From Chara braunii (taxonomy: Eukaryota > Streptophyta > Charophyceae > Charales > Characeae), in contig BFEA01001053.1 in assembly GCA_003427395.1 (NCBI GenBank), positions 8,886 through 34,542 on the forward strand: a DNA stretch of 25,657 nucleotides, written 5' to 3'. The stretch's first letter is position 1; every line of letters starts with the position of its first letter. Shown in pieces: positions 11,135-20,506 of the stretch. The notes under the pieces are model-generated. The model saw nothing but the letters and a program-made list of their open reading frames with translations, ran no database searches and was not told where the DNA came from. Position numbers and translations under genes: made by a program.

Positions 11135-12138
11135 GTTGCGAAGAAAAAAAGTTGGAGGACGAGCTGGAAAGGTTGAAGGAGGAGGAAGAAAGGTTGAAAG
11201 CAGTGGAGGCAGAAGAAGAAGAAGAAGAAGAAGAGAAAAAGGCAGAAGAGGAAGTTCCCCTTTTCAGAAAGAGTTTCAGGGACAGAGGGGAATCCAGTGG
11301 CACGAAGAAGGAGGGGGACCTGCGGTTGGAAAGGAAGATGTCTGAGTGGGTCGCCAATCTATCCTTGGGAGAAGAGGAGGAGGCGATGTTGTATGTCCCC
11401 AGGGAAGAACAAGAGGCGATTATAAGAGAGTTGGAAGTCGAAGAAGATCCAGTCAAGCGTCAGATGATAGAAGAGGAAAAGAAGTTAGAATGAAAATTGC
11501 GTCTGACCAGGGAAAAAAAGAAGAGGATGGAAGAGGCCAGCAAGACGGCGAGAGAGTTGGAGGCTATAAAGGAGCAAAGGGCGCAAATGGAGGCGCAATC
11601 GGATATACAGGGGAAGATGGAGGTGATGTCGAGGAATATTGAACTCTTGGCTAAAGCTTGGGATGAGCAGTATCAGTTTGCTAGGAGTCAGGATGTATCC
11701 TTGTGATCAATGCAATTGGGATTTAGAGAGTTCGCGCGTGAGATGATGATGCACGTGGGTTGAAAAGTAAAGGCGAGGTTAGAAAACACAGAGCGATTCT
11801 GTACGGGCACCATAGAAGGCGCAAAGCTTGCTGCTCCAAGGGAGGAGGAAGCTCGTCCCTGTAGAGAGCCAGTTAAGGTAAAGTTCCCTGACTCTTACAG
11901 TGGGAAGAAGGAAGAGAACTCTGAGAATTGGGAGGCAAATGTGAACTCCTATGTGCATCTCCAGAAGATAGCTCCTGAGGAACAAGTCCTCATGGCTTTC
12001 CATGCTCTCAAAGACGAGGCAGCTAGCTTCCCTAGATCGCTCTGCCGCGCTGCTAAATGCGATAATGATATGGTCACCTATTCCCTGATCACCCCCCTCA
12101 GTGACTTCTTAAGTTACTACATGAGAGGTTTGCAGTAG
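11135..12138 (+). pseudogene. gag: Gypsy gag, central part (capsid region)
   Basis: One continuous frame interrupted only by TGA codons at 11491-11493, 11704-11706 and 11761-11763. It begins with a Lys/Glu coiled coil (KKLEDELERLKEEEERLK), including a run of eight Glu encoded by GAA repeats. It then passes through SEWVANLSLGEEEEAMLYVP into the capsid-like segment VKFPDSYSGKKEENSENWEA and APEEQVLMAFHALKDEAASF. This fits retrotransposon gag regions that assemble virus-like particles. It ends at a TAG (12136-12138) created by a frameshift. Confidence 0.8.
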
Positions 12139-12139
12139 T

Positions 12140-12565
12140 GTTAGAGCTTCTGACAAACTGCAAACCATCCATTCTCGTCAATGGAGGAGTGTTAGGGCAC
12201 TCAAGGGCGTTATGGATGAGTTGATCATTGTTCCTGACCATGGGGTCACTGAGACTCAATTCGTCAATTTATTCTACCGTGCCATGCTCGAGCCCCTGCG
12301 CGGGCACTTCTTTGAGAAGAGTCAGGAGTTTACCATGACCTATGATACTCTGAGTAGGGAAGTGCTAGCGTTTGAAGCACGGTCCATGCCAGTTTCCACT
12401 TTCTGGCATAATGACAAGGGCAAGAAGTGGAAAGGTCGTACCATCTCTGGCCAAGTAAAGGCCAAAGATCACTTGATCCTGACTTTAGATAAAGGTGGTA
12501 TGGAACAGGTCCCTTATACACAGATAGAGTGGGGCCTAGAGGAGGATGACAATGGCGATAGTTAG
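12140..12565 (+). pseudogene. gag: Gypsy gag, capsid C-terminal part
   Basis: After a frameshift near 12110-12140 the gag frame resumes with VRASDKLQTIHSRQWRSVRA and continues through DHGVTETQFVNLFYRAMLEP and FTMTYDTLSREVLAFEAR to an acidic end and a stop at 12565. The LxxxFYxAMxEPLR pattern is typical of the retrotransposon gag domain. The next piece overlaps in another frame at 12546. Confidence 0.8.
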
Positions 12566-12941
12566 GGGAGGACTTACGCTATTGTCGCAGCTGGAGGGAG
12601 GCCGCAAGGAAGAGCAGGAGGTCGGGGCCAAGCGGATCAGGCCTCCAGTGATCGAGGATAGAGCAATCAGTGGAGGCCGCCAAGTGGGAGGTAGGGGTCA
12701 AGGTCCCCCGCAAAACCACTCTCGTTTTAATCTGTCACCTTCTAGGAGGGGTGGATGGCACCCTGGTCTGCCACAAGGCAGGCCTTGGGAAGATCTGGGC
12801 TTGGAACAAACTGTGTGGCAAAGGCGAATAGACCAGAATCAATGCATTTATTGCAGTGATCCAAGCCATATCATAAAGTACTGCTCTAAATATAGAGAAG
12901 CCCGGTTCGCTGCACAGGCAGCAAAAGGCAACCGCCGATAG
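12546..12941 (+). pseudogene. gag: Gag nucleocapsid with CCHC zinc knuckle
   Basis: Arg/Gly-rich basic stretch followed by CIYCSDPSHIIKYC at residues 100-113 (12843-12884), an exact CX2CX4HX4C knuckle. The usual Gly before the His is Ser here. Zinc knuckles package element RNA. This frame overlaps the previous gag piece and ends at a TAG after GNRR. Confidence 0.85.
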
Positions 12942-13021
12942 GGGTTGCAACTGCCCCTATCCCTAGACCATGTGGAGAAGAGTGCGCGCACTACAGAGAA
13001 ACTCCCAAACCACATGTTTCT

Positions 13022-13494
13022 ATGGCAAGGGTTGCTGGCCGGTGTCTAGATAGCTATCAAGAGACTGCTTGTATTAGAGTCCCTCTAGACACTTCCCTCA
13101 TAGGCGTGGCAGAGGAGTTGAAGGAGAGAATGCCTGTCTGGGCCAAAATGAAAAAAAATGCAAAAGGACAGATAGTCTTAGTAGATGTAGAAGTTTTAGA
13201 GTAGGGGCCCTTATAGATAGTGGGGCCATCCGCAGCTATATTAGTAGAAAAGCGTTGCAGAAGCTGAAGCTGAACTTGAAAGTCCAGAAGCTAGCAGATC
13301 CCATTGCCAGTATCCTCGGTGACAATCGCATGATGCGAGTCGAGGATTACGTAGAGGGAGTCCAAACGTACTTTTGCTTAGAGAAGGATGAGAAGGTAGA
13401 AAAGGTTATCCATTCCCTGACCCATTTGGCATGGTCCTAGGAATGGACTGGGGAGAGGCAGCAGGGGCCACACTCCACTTGAGAGAGCACGAGT
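13022..13494 (+). pseudogene. Gypsy aspartic protease (retropepsin) remnant
   Basis: 13022-13204 is the linker between gag and protease. The frame changes near 13202, giving GALIDSGAIRSYISRKALQK, where DSGA at 13216-13227 is the retropepsin active site (canonical D-S/T-G-A). The domain runs to a TAG at 13438-13440. In the next frame, PFGMVLGMDWGEAAG (about 13421-13465) is the family's second landmark, hydrophobic-LGMDW. At least two frame breaks make it inactive. Confidence 0.8.
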
Positions 13495-13585
13495 GTAGGC
13501 TCCCTAGTCCATCAGGCGAAGTCAAAACGGCTCGTCTGTTCGATGTGTCAGGAGTAGAGAACGCTCTGACACACTGCTGTCTTAG

Positions 13586-14263
13586 TGCTCCCTGAAAAAG
13601 GAGCAGTTAGAAGAATATGTTTTTGTACCATATGTTAGGTCTGTTACTGAGCCTACGGAAGAAAAACCTATAGATCCTGCTATTGCCAGGCTCCTGGAGG
13701 AGTATACAGACTTAGCCAAGTCACCTATAGGAGTAGTGCAACGGCCTATCCAACATCATATTGAGATAGAGCCTGGCAGTAGGACTCCTAAGGGAGGTAT
13801 CTACAGAATGTCCCCAATGGGAGAATTGCGCAAGCAGTTAGATGAGCTCCTCGAGTAGGGTTGGATTAGGCCTAGTTCATCTCCATTTGGAGCACCTGTT
13901 CTTTTCGTCCCGAAGAAGGAGGGAGAGCTTAGACTGTGTATCGACTATAGGGGTCTAAATGCCATCACAGTGAAGAATGCAGAACCAATGCCCCGTATAG
14001 ATGATCTGTTGGATCGGGTGCAGTGCTGCAAATATTTCTCAAAGATAAATTTGAAGTCCGACTACCATCAAATAGAGGTTCGTCGTGATGATCAGTATAA
14101 GACGGCATTTCGGACTGGATATGGGCACCACGAGTTTATAGTGATGCCTTTTGGACTAACCAATGGGCCAACTACATTCAGCGTTGTATGAATGATCTGT
14201 TTAGGTTATGGTTTGATAGATTCGTGGTAGTATACCTAGACGATATTTTAGTTTTTAGTAAGA
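13586..14263 (+). pseudogene. pol: Gypsy reverse transcriptase (palm), broken
   Basis: Open frame 13586-13855, TAG at 13856-13858, then open to a TGA at 14189-14191, then a new frame from 14188. Landmarks in order: [65 protein letters not shown], and VVVYLDDILVFSKTL with the catalytic YLDD at 14233-14244. The frame break before YLDD looks like one missing base near 14180. Fingers and palm are present. The thumb is cut off by a deletion near 14270. Confidence 0.92.
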
Positions 14264-15189
14264 CCCTCCAGGCCAAGATGACACCTAAGCTTAGTAGGTG
14301 GGCCACAAAGATAAACCAATTCTACTTTGAGCTCAAGCCAGTTAAAGGGAGGTATAATGTAGTCGCGGATACTTTAAGTAGGAGGGTTGATTACTCTGGG
14401 GCCATAGTTCACTATCTAGATATAGGAAGAGACCTGCAACAAAAAGTTAAGGAAGCCTATGCGCAGCATCCTATTTATAGTGATCTCCTCAAGAGAGTTA
14501 AGGAGTCTCCAGAGTCTGAGTCAGACTACCGCACTACAGATGGGTTACTATTCGAAAAGACTAACGTAGATGACTACTTGTGCGTTCCCCATAGCGAAGA
14601 GATCTGTAGTTTGATTTTAGGGGAATGCCATGATACAAAGGGACACTTTGGTTGGCAAAAGACATTGGCTAACCTAGTTCGCGCATATACGTGGCCTGGC
14701 ATGAAGGCCGACTGCATAAAGTATGTACGCAGTTGTAAGGTATGCCAACGGAATAAGACCACTACGCGAGGCCCTCCTGGTCTTCTCAAGCCCTTGCCTA
14801 TTCCCATAGGACCCGGAGATTTTGTGTCCATTGATTTTATGGATGCCGGGGTCAAGAGTAGGCATGGCAAGAGCCAAGTCATGGTTATAGTTGATAGATT
14901 TAACAAATATGCAGTTTTTGTTCCTTTACCCGCAGAGGCACAAACATATTTAGTTATAGACAAGTTCTTTGATCATTGGGTCAGTGAACATGGTCTCCCG
15001 TTGCCAATAGTTAGTGACAGAGATACCAGGTTCACTAGTCAAAACTGGCAGGGGTTAATGAGAGTCCATGGCTCTAGGCCGTTAATGTCATCCGGCCTCC
15101 ATCCTGAGACTAACGGCAAGTCTAAACAGATGAACAAAATCCTGCAGCAAGTTATCAGAATGTATATTAGACCTAATCAGCTTAACTAG
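14188..15189 (+). pseudogene. pol: Fused RT tail, RNase H remnant and integrase core
   Basis: A 333-codon frame. Residues 1-28 are the end of the RT palm. Residues 29-66 jump directly to the last part of RNase H (RWATKINQFYFELKPVKGRY, then VVADTLSRR), so RT thumb and most of RNase H are deleted in frame. The integrase zinc finger HHCC is H148, H153, C183, C186. The catalytic core has D216 (SIDFMD) and D277 (IVSDRD). At exactly D+36, where Glu is required, residue 313 is Lys (codon 15124-15126 AAA). A TAG (15187-15189) replaces the next residue and ends the frame. Confidence 0.9.
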
Positions 15190-15921
15190 GATGAGATGCT
15201 TCCCAAGGTAGCCAGTGCATACAATAACAGCGTGCACTTAGCGATGTGTTGCACTCCCAACGAGTTACATAAGTCCTTTAGACTTCGTAGACCGTTTGAG
15301 GCACTGGACCAGGATCAGATTCATAGGCTACTGCCCGGTACTAGGAAGTTTGGACTACACTATGAAAAGGAGATTGCTACTGTCACAGAGAACCTCATGA
15401 AGACCCAACATAGGATGATCAAGAAAGCCAATAAGCACCGTCGCCCATCACAGTTTCAAGTAGGCGACTTAGTCTGGGTCATGTCCAAAGAGTTTGCTCA
15501 TGAGGAGAAAATCTTGCAAAAGTTATTGGCTGCATACCGAGGACCGTGGCCAGTCTTAGAAGTTAAGGGCGGAGAGGATGGACCGTCCTACACAGTCGAG
15601 ATTCCAGCGCACCTCCACACCTACCCGGTGTTTCATGCGTCAAAGTTGTTGACTTGTACCACAAGTCAACAGTTTCCATCACGGAGGTCCATGATCCCTC
15701 CGCACATGGATGGAAGGTACGACATTAACGTCATCGTAGGTGAAGATGTCTTCAGAACAGGAGGTAGGGGTCGTCCACAGAAACAGTACAAGGTCCGGTT
15801 CGCTTTTCAAAAACCAGAGGACGACCGCTGGTGTACACGAACAGAACTGCTTGAGACCGCTCCCGATGTAGTTCGTGCCTGTGAGAGAGATAAGAAAGAT
15901 AAAGGTCCAGCCTTGGACTGA
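15190..15921 (+). pseudogene. pol: Integrase C-terminus with chromodomain-like tail
   Basis: Same frame as the preceding piece, separated only by the TAG. Numbered from the ATG at 15196: an integrase C-terminal beta-barrel at about 85-150, with the GPY/F-type motif YRGPWPVLE at 114-122 and PVFHASKLL at 144-152. Then comes a chromodomain-like segment at about 174-231 (YDINVIVGEDVF ... YKVRFAFQKPEDDRWCTRTELL). Chromodomains steer chromovirus insertion toward marked chromatin. The aromatic positions here look degenerate. It ends at TGA 15919-15921, 38 bases before the 3' LTR. Confidence 0.85.
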
Positions 15922-16188
15922 AGTATTCTCAGAGGACCTCGAATTTAGGCCGGCAGGAGTGAAACAATTTTCACCTTTTGCAGACATAGATGTGGATCCC
16001 AGGGCTCGATCCCCAGACCTCACCTTACCTTACCTTGCCTAAGGACAGTATCACGTCGACCCTGTGAGTCTTGAACTAGTGACTTGTGTGTTAGTAGTTG
16101 AAAGTTGTTTGTCGTAGGTCTGAGTAGTTGTCAGGTCTTGAACCTTAGACCTGTCGAAGTAGGTTTCACACCTGCATAGGGGTCCTAG

Positions 16189-16372
16189 CTGTTGCAGTCC
16201 TGAAAGGTCAAGGTCGTAGCTGCTACAGTCCTGAAAGGTCAAGGTTGTGGCTGCCACAGTCCTAAAAGGTCAAGGTCGTAGCTGCTACAGTCCTGAAAGG
16301 TCAAGGTCGTAGCTGCTACAGTCCTGAAAGGTCAAGGTCGTAGCTGCTATGTTCCTGAAAGGCCAAGTCCGC
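16189..16372 (+). repeat. 31-bp U3 array, 6 copies (3' LTR)
   Basis: Six head-to-tail 31-bp units starting at 16189, with the last, diverged unit at 16344. Units 2-3 carry private substitutions (GGTTGTGG, CTGCCACAG). Two extra units relative to the left LTR account for 62 of the ~67 bases by which this LTR is longer. Confidence 0.93.
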
Positions 16373-16580
16373 AAACTTCCGGAAGGTCCAGAGGTGGCCT
16401 TTCAAATTTATTCTCACGTTATACACAGTAGACCAGAGGCAAGTGGGCAAGTGGTGAGTCCAACTTCGCTTAGTCAACGGTACCCAATCCCTGTCTCACT
16501 TTATACAGTCAGCAAGTACCATGAGAGACTGTGTGCATCATGGGCCCGGTGGAAAAGGGCAGACCAGCGACTTACAGAAG

Positions 16581-16587
16581 TATAAAT
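16581..16587 (+). promoter_or_regulatory. TATA box of 3' LTR
   Basis: TATAAAT at the position matching 6546-6552 in the left LTR, followed by the same ATCAAGAGGCAGCG context. It could drive read-out transcription into the inverted-repeat region to the right. Confidence 0.55.
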
Positions 16588-17036
16588 CAAGAGGCAGCGT
16601 CCAGCCATTCATTCATTCCTGCGTGAGCCATGAGGAAGCACTGCCCGACCGTCTTGTGCGAGGTGGTCTGTAGATGCCCAAGGTCGAAGTGGGCCTGAAG
16701 CAGTCAGTGCACCATAATTAGTAGTAGTCGGCGGCCATAGCCGCCATAACTAGCGTTAGGTGTTAGTGTGTGTGTATGTGCGTGTGACACAGTGTGCGAG
16801 TATGGGGTATTCAGGGTGATCCAGAATGAGCGTGTACAAACAGTGGTGTTCGAGATAGTGTCGAGAGTTGGGATGTATAGGCGCTGATGCGCCATAGCCT
16901 GTTGAAGCGAGTTTGCATCTGAACTGTGTTCTCCGTTTCCATATCTCTGAGCTTTGAGAGTGGGCGCTTGGCGCCAGTGTGAATTGCCATCTGTTTCCAT
17001 GCATGCGAAGTGAAGAGGAAAGCGAGTCTGATTGCA

Positions 17037-17377
17037 ATATTAGGTGAACTAGGGAGGTTGTCAAATTATTCTCTAAAAGTGGAACCTCCATTCTATTTCG
17101 CACAAAAAAACAAAAAAAATTCAAGATCGCATTTTTTTTAAAGCCGAAACTTTGTGAAACATTGCCTAGATCTCGCTCTTAACATTCCTCCATAATGCCT
17201 CACTCATACCCGACCGACAAATATTAAAAAAAAAAAAAAAAAAAGAGGGGGATCGTCTTCTTTTATTTTTGTTTTATTTTGTTCTGTTAAATAGGACCGG
17301 GAATGGAAAGTGCAGTTTGATAACCTTCCTGCGTTTCCCTCCGACCCAGCCCTTTGCCTGCGTTCCCGGTTTGGTAA
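17037..17377. other. A/T-rich spacer, no gene seen
   Basis: Contains short A-runs and T-runs and a poly-A tract at about 17225-17243. No coding sequence or repeat relationship is recognised. Confidence 0.5.
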
Positions 17378-17515
17378 GTCCCACGTCAGCAGCAGTGCCA
17401 CGTCAGCAGCAGTGCCACATCAACAACAGTGCCACCTCAGCAGTAGTGTCACATCAGTAGCATCGCCACGTCAGCAGTGCCACGACAGCAGCAGTAACAT
17501 GTCAGCAGTGCCCCG
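17378..17515 (+). repeat. 17-bp minisatellite (CCACGTCAGCAGCAGTG)
   Basis: About six 17-bp and two 14-bp units of the type CCACGTCAGCAGCAGTG, with variants CCACATCA and CCACCTCA. It lies immediately upstream of an ATG that opens a gag-like fragment. The ACGTCA core resembles the TGACGT site of plant bZIP factors, which may be coincidental. Confidence 0.85.
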
Positions 17516-17520
17516 CCATC

Positions 17521-17830
17521 ATGACGGTTCCAGTTTTGGGCATGTCATGCCAACTGGCTGCCGAGTTCCGACAGCGGATCCAAGATCAGCTCGCACAGAT
17601 CGAGGTTGAGGAACAGCGCTAGGCGGCAGCCGAGGCTGCCCGCCTACAGGCTGAAGCGGAGGCACCAGCTGAAAACCAGCGGCTTCAAGCCGCAGCTGAC
17701 GCAGATGCCCAGGCCCGCCACAAGCAGCACGAAGCCACCAGCGGAAGAGCCATCTGAGGGCCATGACGACGCAACACCGGAAGAGCAGCACAAGGAGTTT
17801 CTCTCCAAACTTGTGACCCGGTGTCGGGAC
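17521..17830 (+). pseudogene. Second gag-like fragment (coiled-coil N-terminus)
   Basis: An ATG at 17521 opens a frame reading ...AAEFRQRIQDQLAQIEVEEQR, then TAG at 17620-17622, then AAAEAARLQAEAEAPAENQR and so on to TGA at 17755-17757. In the frame starting at 17606 the acidic theme continues as AEEPSEGHDDATPEEQHKEF and LSKLVTRC. The Ala/Glu/Gln-rich coiled coil resembles N-terminal gag regions but differs from the gag at 8050-12941, so it probably comes from another element family. It is GC-richer than its neighbours. The identification rests on composition, not on a diagnostic motif. Confidence 0.45.
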
Positions 17831-18209
17831 CTGTGGATCCCGAGTAACGTCCCGACACTTGAGAGCCGTTATATAGCCAAGCTATGCACGACAGAGAAAT
17901 CCGGAGAAAGGAGACAAGAGAGAGAGAAAAGACGAAGGACTAGGACGGGACCGCCGGGAGGAATGATGCCCTGGGTTGAGTACCGCAGGGTGAAGGACCC
18001 GACAATGGCAAGCAAGTGAGTGACAAGACGTGAGCGCATAGAGGCATAGCATAGGGCCAAGAGGGTCATTTGAATTCGGCATGGCAAGAACCCGAGGGGC
18101 AATGAACTGAGCAAGCGGGGCGCGACAGATGACAAGAGAATAGTGAAGTCGAAAGGTGGACAACCCTGGTGGCCGCGGGATACTAGAAAGTAAGGGCCGA
18201 ACGTGGGGG

Positions 18210-19125
18210 CCACCAACGACAATTAACGAAAACCACGGATTGGCGGCCCCGTGGCCAGAGAGACCGGCGCGCATAAGGCTTGGGAAAAGACAGAGAAAGT
18301 GATCCACCATAGGGCGGTAGACACCAAAAAAAATCGGGACACCATGAGGAAAAGTATTAGGGACCACGTGGGGGCTAAGTAAAAAACTGGCATCCGGGAC
18401 AAAATATCGACGGGACCATCGGCGGGACAAGTACCGGCGGGACAAGTACCGGCGGGACCACCAGTGGGACGAGTACCAGCGGGACCACCAGGCGGGACAA
18501 GTACCAAGGACTAGCACGGGACAAGTGGCGGGGACATGAGAAGGTCTCGAGAGGAACTACGGAGCAACATAAGAGAAAAATAATTAAAGCAAGACGCACC
18601 GTCAAGATCGAGATCTTGACGGCCAAGAATATTGACACCATTAGAGCAAGCACTAGTGGGAGCAAACGGGGAGAGCAAAATGAAAAGAAAAAGTAAAGAA
18701 ACATGAAAGGAGAGGGCATGGGAGCAATTCGAAAAATCTCGAATCAGGCTCCCTTAAGAAAATGGAGTCAAAAGAGACTTCGTGTGAAAAATAGGCCTCA
18801 GGGAGAAAATTAGAGTACGAGGAGCCACTTTGTGGGAGAAATAGAGGTAAAGGGAAACTCCCATGGGCGTGAGGGAGCCACAGTTGCAGTCCGAGATGTA
18901 AAGGACTGCACCATGGGCATAGGGAGGGTCAAAACTAAGAGGAAGGGCCTAGAAAAGACCTTAATGGCCACTTGACATTTTACATGTTAGAAAAAGAAAG
19001 AAAAAGAAAAGAAAAAGGTGAGAGAATAAGACAAATGGAGTGAGAGGGAGTGAGCGAGTTGGCCGTCAGTAGGGACTGCCACAAGTAAGGACTGACAGGT
19101 CCCTACTGTCCAAAAAGGGAGGAAA
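18210..19125. repeat. Diverged duplicated module, copy A
   Basis: Collinear with copy B at 19705-20440. Shared landmarks in order: ACGACAA near the start, CCGGCGCGCAT / TCGGCGCACAT, the CGGCGGGAC repeats, the AGTGGCGGGGAC block, ACCGTC.AGATC, ATTA.(A/T)G.GCAAGCACTAGTGG, GCCACTTGACA, and GTCCCTACTGT near the end. Copy A includes an array of about six ~15-18-bp CGGCGGGACAAGTAC-type units (about 18409-18505). No coding region is supported on either strand. Confidence 0.7.
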
Positions 19126-19269
19126 AAAAAAAAAAAAAAACATTAACAGTTAAAAATGACTACTTAGGGAGATGCATCCGTTACCAGATACATTCTGGAA
19201 TATGGCGGTTGCAAAGGACCTTAATTGTCTCTTGATTTTGCAGAGAAAATCAATAAAAATCAAGGACGC

Positions 19270-19625
19270 ATGCAACCGGGATACAACGGATTGCATAGGG
19301 GAGGAGAAACACATGTTTTATGTGCATCTGGAGCCAATATTGCGCCTGAATGCACTTGAAAGTTTACCGTTTCTTTTTCTTCAGGTTTAGGTTAGTTGTG
19401 GGGCAAGGGGGCTAGGAAATTGACCCCTACTGCAGTCTGAGTTACAATGGACTACATGGGGGAAGAGAAAACACATGTTTTAAGTGCATCGGAAGCCAAT
19501 ATTAAGCCTGGATGCACTTGAGAATTTAGCACTTCATTTTCTTTCAATTTGGGGCAAGTTGTGGGGTTGTGGGACTATGAAAATGACCACAGTTGCAGTC
19601 TGAGAAATAACGGATTACATAAGGA
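19270..19625. repeat. 162-bp tandem duplication
   Basis: ACATGTTTTA at 19311 and 19473 sets a 162-bp period. Each unit runs from a CAGTCTGAG..A.GGA.TACAT motif through AGAAAACACATGTTTTA, GAAGCCAATATT and TGGATGCACTTGA to a G-rich GTTGTGGGG tail. A third partial unit starts at about 19589. The CAGTCTGAG motif is the diverged form of the hairpin at 18885-18910 in copy A. A poly-A run (about 19123-19140) precedes the block. Confidence 0.8.
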
Positions 19626-19704
19626 TGCCTAGGCTAAGGGAAAAATAAGCCATGACAAGCCAAAAAGGCTAGAAAAAAGTGACTTCGACATGAGGCAAAT
19701 AGAG

Positions 19705-20440
19705 ACGGTAAACGACAACCGTGAGTTGAGGATCTCGCGACCGAGAATAATCGGCGCACATGAGGCACTTGAGGAGGGGACATTGGGACTGACAAGGACA
19801 AGAAAGTCCCAAAATAAAAATGGGACGTCGTCTGGGACGACGCCGATGACCAAATGGACCCAAATAAAAATAGTCGAAAAATAGGACATGCGCCGGCGGG
19901 ACTACCGGCGGGACAAAAAAATGGAACTAGTACGGGGAGAGTGGCGGGGACTTGAGATGTCCTAAGGGAACCGTGAGCCAACGTGAGGAGTGGTCATGCA
20001 AAGCAAACGACACCGTCGAGATCAAGATCGAGACAGTGAAAAATATTAACATCATTAGTGCAAGCACTAGTGGAGTCAAGCGAGAGAGTCGTGAGGGAGC
20101 TCAACAACGAAAAATGGTTGTCAACAGAAAATCAGAGCAAAAGGGGCTCAAAATTGAGACTAACAGAGGCAAAATGGAACCCCCCATGAGCATGGGGGCT
20201 TCATTATTGTAATCCAAGATATAAAGGTCAACTGCTGAGACTGAATATGGCCATAGATGAGGATCCAAATCCTAGAAGAGGACTCAACAGCCACTTGACA
20301 CTTGTCACATCAAAGAAAAAAAAAGAAAAATAAGAGAAAATGGAGGAGGAATGAGACAAAGGGGGAGAAAAGAGTGGAGGAGAATGTGCCGGACTATTGG
20401 GACTGCCACAGTAGACTAGCATGTCCCTACTGTGACCTCA
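19705..20440. repeat. Diverged duplicated module, copy B
   Basis: Second copy of the 18210-19125 module, offset by about 1.4-1.5 kb and shorter because the CGGCGGGAC array is reduced to two units near 19896-19915. Its hairpins lie at related places but use partly different bases, for example CCCCCAT-GAGC-ATGGGGG at 20181-20198 against CTCCC...GGGAG at 18858-18877 in copy A. Confidence 0.7.
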
Positions 20441-20461
20441 TCCATCCAGATTTAGTGGAGG

Positions 20462-20506
20462 GCAATCCGGATTGCAGAGATATGGCCCTTGGGGCAATAT
20501 CTCTGC
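20462..20506. repeat. 14-bp palindrome abutting a 15-bp hairpin
   Basis: GCAATCCGGATTGC (20462-20475) is a perfect palindrome. Its last two bases begin the left arm of a stem at 20474-20488, whose partner is 20492-20506. The arms pair at 14 of 15 positions around a 3-base loop. It would form a very stable hairpin in RNA or single-stranded DNA. There is no T-run after it, so it does not resemble a bacterial terminator. Confidence 0.85.

Larger units (their letters stand above)
15960..17015 (+). repeat. 3' LTR of the gypsy element
   Basis: Matches 5995-6983 throughout and is longer mainly because its U3 array has six units and not four. It begins TGAAAC and has a TATA box at 16581-16587. Homology with the left LTR ends at about 17015. 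If the right LTR really ends with TTGCA at 17036, the left LTR must have been rearranged at its 3' end. Alternatively the right one is truncated. Confidence 0.88.
5995..17036 (+). mobile_element. Decayed Ty3/gypsy chromovirus-like LTR retrotransposon
   Basis: Two direct LTRs bracket an internal region in the order gag, CCHC nucleocapsid, retropepsin, RT, RNase H remnant, integrase, chromodomain-like tail. RT before integrase is the Ty3/gypsy order, and the C-terminal chromodomain-like tail points to the chromovirus branch. Both LTRs begin TGAAAC, and a purine-rich GGCCGGCAGGAG just before 15960 is a plausible polypurine tract. The 4-base ATAT precedes the left LTR (5991-5994) and follows a TTGCA at 17037-17040, which could be a target duplication but is too short and AT-rich to rely on. 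The element is non-functional: stops and frameshifts in gag and pol, a LINE inside gag, a deletion between RT and integrase, and a mutated integrase active site. LTRs differ at about one base in ten over the first 150 bases by eye, so the insertion is old. Confidence 0.92.

Noticed and set aside
17882-18719. Minus-strand open frames of 94-211 codons rich in Pro, Leu and Val repeats
   Set aside because: They lie opposite GGGAC/CGGCGGGAC repeat DNA, overlap one another in different frames, and copy B does not preserve them.
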